DNA from: Anaerobacillus sp.
GTDB lineage: Bacteria; Bacillota; Bacilli; Bacillales_H; Anaerobacillaceae
DNA: 6,019 bases
Reading direction: 5' to 3'
NCBI GenBank assembly: GCA_007120055.1
Contig: SKOL01000769.1
Location: forward strand, 1 to 6,019
A model generated the notes under the pieces. It ran no database searches and was not told the origin of the DNA. It was given only the letters and a program-made list of their open reading frames with translations. Of this stretch, positions 5,481-6,019 are shown one piece after another. Position 1 is the stretch's first letter; each line of letters begins with the position of its first letter. A program made the position numbers and the translations under genes.

Positions 5481-6019
5481 TTAAAGACAATTCCATTTAT
5501 TTAATATCGTCAGTAATTGTTGTTTCGTTTCTTCTTTTAACCCATGGTTATGAATGACTTCATCGGCAAGTTCAATTTTTTCAACAAGAGGCATTTGTGA
5601 AGCAATGCGAGCATTTGCTTCTTCGTCTGAAAACTGATCTCTTTTTATTAGCCGTTCTTTTTGTATCTCTTGATCAACGTAGACGAGAATGATTTTATCT
5701 ACCATGTACGTTAATTTACTTTCAAATAAAAGTGGAATATCTAAAATCACGGTCTTGTTGCCAGCTTGCTTATATTGTTCAATTTCCGTTAACATCTTTT
5801 TACGAATAGCAGGATGAACAATCCCATTTAAAGCAAGTCGCTTTTCTTCATTGTTAAAAACGATTGCGCCTAGCTTGGGACGGTCTATGGATTCATCATC
5901 GCTTAAAATTTCTGTTCCGAAATGATCAACAATTTTTTCGTATGCTTCCTCACCTTTTTGAACAACTTCTCTTGCAATAATATCTGCATCTACGACAGGT
6001 ATTCCTACTTCTTTGATCA
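5481..6019 (-). CDS. coaE: Dephospho-CoA kinase (5' end beyond window)
   Basis: It phosphorylates the ribose 3'-hydroxyl of dephospho-CoA, the last step of coenzyme A synthesis, in the cytosol. The frame is open from the window edge to the TAA at 5481-5483, giving 178 residues. The family is about 195-200 long, so some 20-25 N-terminal residues, including the P-loop (GGIASGKS type), are outside. Visible signatures are VVDADIIAREVV (residues 8-19 of the visible part), RPKLGAIVF followed by LNGIVHPAIR, and VILDIPLLFESK (90-101), all closely like B. subtilis CoaE. The lid region carries KERLIKRDQFSDEEANARI. The internal Met at 5793-5795 is not the start, because conserved sequence continues upstream. 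In Bacillus, ytaF usually follows; here the gene is followed by a terminator and repeats instead. Confidence 0.96.
   Translation of the reverse strand, partial: IKEVGIPVVDADIIAREVVQKGEEAYEKIVDHFGTEILSDDESIDRPKLGAIVFNNEEKRLALNGIVHPAIRKKMLTEIEQYKQAGNKTVILDIPLLFESKLTYMVDKIILVYVDQEIQKERLIKRDQFSDEEANARIASQMPLVEKIELADEVIHNHGLKEETKQQLLTILNKWNCL

Overview
The window looks like chromosomal DNA from a low-GC member of the Bacillaceae (Firmicutes). It is AT-rich, has Shine-Dalgarno sequences of the AAGGAGG/AGGTGAT type, and its recognisable proteins match Bacillus families in a conserved order. All six genes I can support lie on the minus strand. Read in the direction of transcription (right to left) they are: coaE (5' end cut by the window edge), gapB, an unrecognised 134-residue protein, nrdR, dnaB and dnaI (3' end cut by the window edge). 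This is the Bacillus neighbourhood coaE-(ytaF)-gapB-(speD)-nrdR-dnaB-dnaI, but ytaF and speD are not at their usual places here. I recognise no wholly new system; the interesting parts are the intergenic DNA, the gapB control region and the small unknown gene.

Region by region. 1-905 is dnaI, the AAA+ loader of the replicative helicase, and 909-2330 is dnaB, the helicase co-loader and initiation protein. They are separated by 3 nt, and the dnaI ribosome site lies inside the end of dnaB. 2331-2600 is a non-coding gap with two hairpin terminators behind nrdR and a candidate extended -10 promoter for dnaB. 2601-3065 is nrdR, the Zn-ribbon/ATP-cone repressor of ribonucleotide reductase genes. 3177-3581 is the unknown small protein, with a candidate nrdR promoter between it and nrdR. 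3655-3777 is a 123-bp inverted repeat directly behind gapB. 3793-4827 is gapB, the gluconeogenic NADP-type GAPDH. Its promoter region (4848-4892) carries two full matches to the CcpN operator consensus as I recall it. 4905-4984 shows nothing I can name. 4985-5413 holds three tandem, diverged, hairpin-forming repeat units and no credible gene. 5411-5448 is a strong minus-strand terminator for coaE. 5481-6019 is coaE, the last enzyme of coenzyme A synthesis.

How the genes work together: nrdR (dNTP supply control), dnaB and dnaI (helicase loading) form a replication-related group. gapB (gluconeogenesis) and coaE (CoA synthesis) are metabolic neighbours with their own transcription signals. Terminators or hairpins after coaE, gapB and nrdR suggest several short transcription units rather than one operon, with dnaB-dnaI as the only clearly coupled pair.
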